NCBI GenBank assembly: GCA_025751475.1
Contig: JAOWLD010000001.1
Coordinates: forward strand, 1-64,000
DNA: 64,000 nucleotides
Direction of reading: 5' to 3'
Origin: Rhodobacteraceae bacterium XHP0102
GTDB lineage: Bacteria; Pseudomonadota; Alphaproteobacteria; Rhodobacterales; Rhodobacteraceae
Each line of letters begins with the position of its first letter. Position 1 is the stretch's first letter. The notes under the pieces were generated by a model that was given only the letters and a program-made list of their open reading frames with translations, was not told where the DNA came from and did no database searches. Below, one piece after another: positions 63,993 to 64,000 of this stretch. The translations under genes and the position numbers were made by a program.

Positions 63993-64000
63993 GCCGCATT
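63989..64000 (+). CDS. Start of the next gene (partial, 4 codons)
   Basis: ATG 63989 overlaps the previous stop as ATGA and reads M-S-R-I before the window ends. In related Rhodobacterales a molybdenum-cofactor gene of the moaB type often follows this gene and starts similarly, but four codons cannot prove it. Confidence 0.4.

Overview
The window looks like the chromosome of an alphaproteobacterium of the Rhodobacterales (roseobacter-type). Supporting signs are the gene order uvrC-pgsA-moaD-moaE, a BON/OmpA protein with its small coiled-coil partner, pyrB with a degenerate dihydroorotase, arsRC-gapdh-arsJ, and an alphaproteobacterial initiator-tRNA 3' end. GC content is moderate to high in the core. 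It is visibly lower in the cargo genes at 12-15.5 kb and in the lone ATPase/nuclease gene at 46.3-48.2 kb. All assignments come from reading the sequence; no database search was run.

Region A (1-15785) is accessory DNA. It starts with the N-terminal 1865 codons of a giant repeat-rich surface protein on the minus strand, which runs off the left edge. Next is a tightly coupled five-gene minus-strand operon (AlpA-like HTH, unknown, VRR-NUC nuclease, HTH replication-type protein, unknown), in which every junction is an ATGA overlap. The HTH gene holds an iteron-like cluster and a perfect DnaA box, a possible replication origin. A repeat-rich control region separates the operon from a divergent P4-type tyrosine integrase. 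Then come an unknown protein, a WYL-domain regulator with a palindrome upstream, and a plus-strand cargo run: DUF4258-like protein, 551-aa orphan, T5orf172/GIY-YIG-like protein and secreted ClpP-fold protein. Region A ends at a 46-bp fragment of the initiator tRNA gene (anticodon loop to CCA), the expected scar of integration into tRNA-fMet. No intact tRNA-fMet is seen, so the island probably extends left past the window and may include the giant surface protein.

Region B (16-46 kb) is metabolic and transport DNA: SGNH hydrolase, glycerophosphodiesterase, NCS2 purine permease, membrane-fused spermidine-synthase-like protein and an AroE-like dehydrogenase. A TctDE-like two-component system with its own periplasmic binding protein stands divergent from tctCBA and an AbrB-family protein. 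An SbtA-like permease with a divergent LysR regulator and an aldehyde dehydrogenase follow. Then come a glycerol module (glpR-glpK, divergent glpD), a photolyase, an EamA exporter, an arsenate module (arsR-arsC fusion, gapdh, arsJ), trhO, an rRNA methyltransferase and pncB.

Region C (46.3-48.2 kb) is a single low-GC OLD-type ATPase/TOPRIM gene, a candidate solitary defence gene.

Region D (48.2-64 kb) is housekeeping DNA: arfB, a Ca/Na antiporter with a tiny membrane-protein gene in front, a pteridine-reductase-like SDR, uvrC, pgsA, moaD, moaE, an OmpA pair, ubiA, rsmE, gshA, plsY, a non-catalytic pyrC homologue, pyrB, a divergent uracil-DNA-glycosylase-family gene, and the first codons of a following gene.
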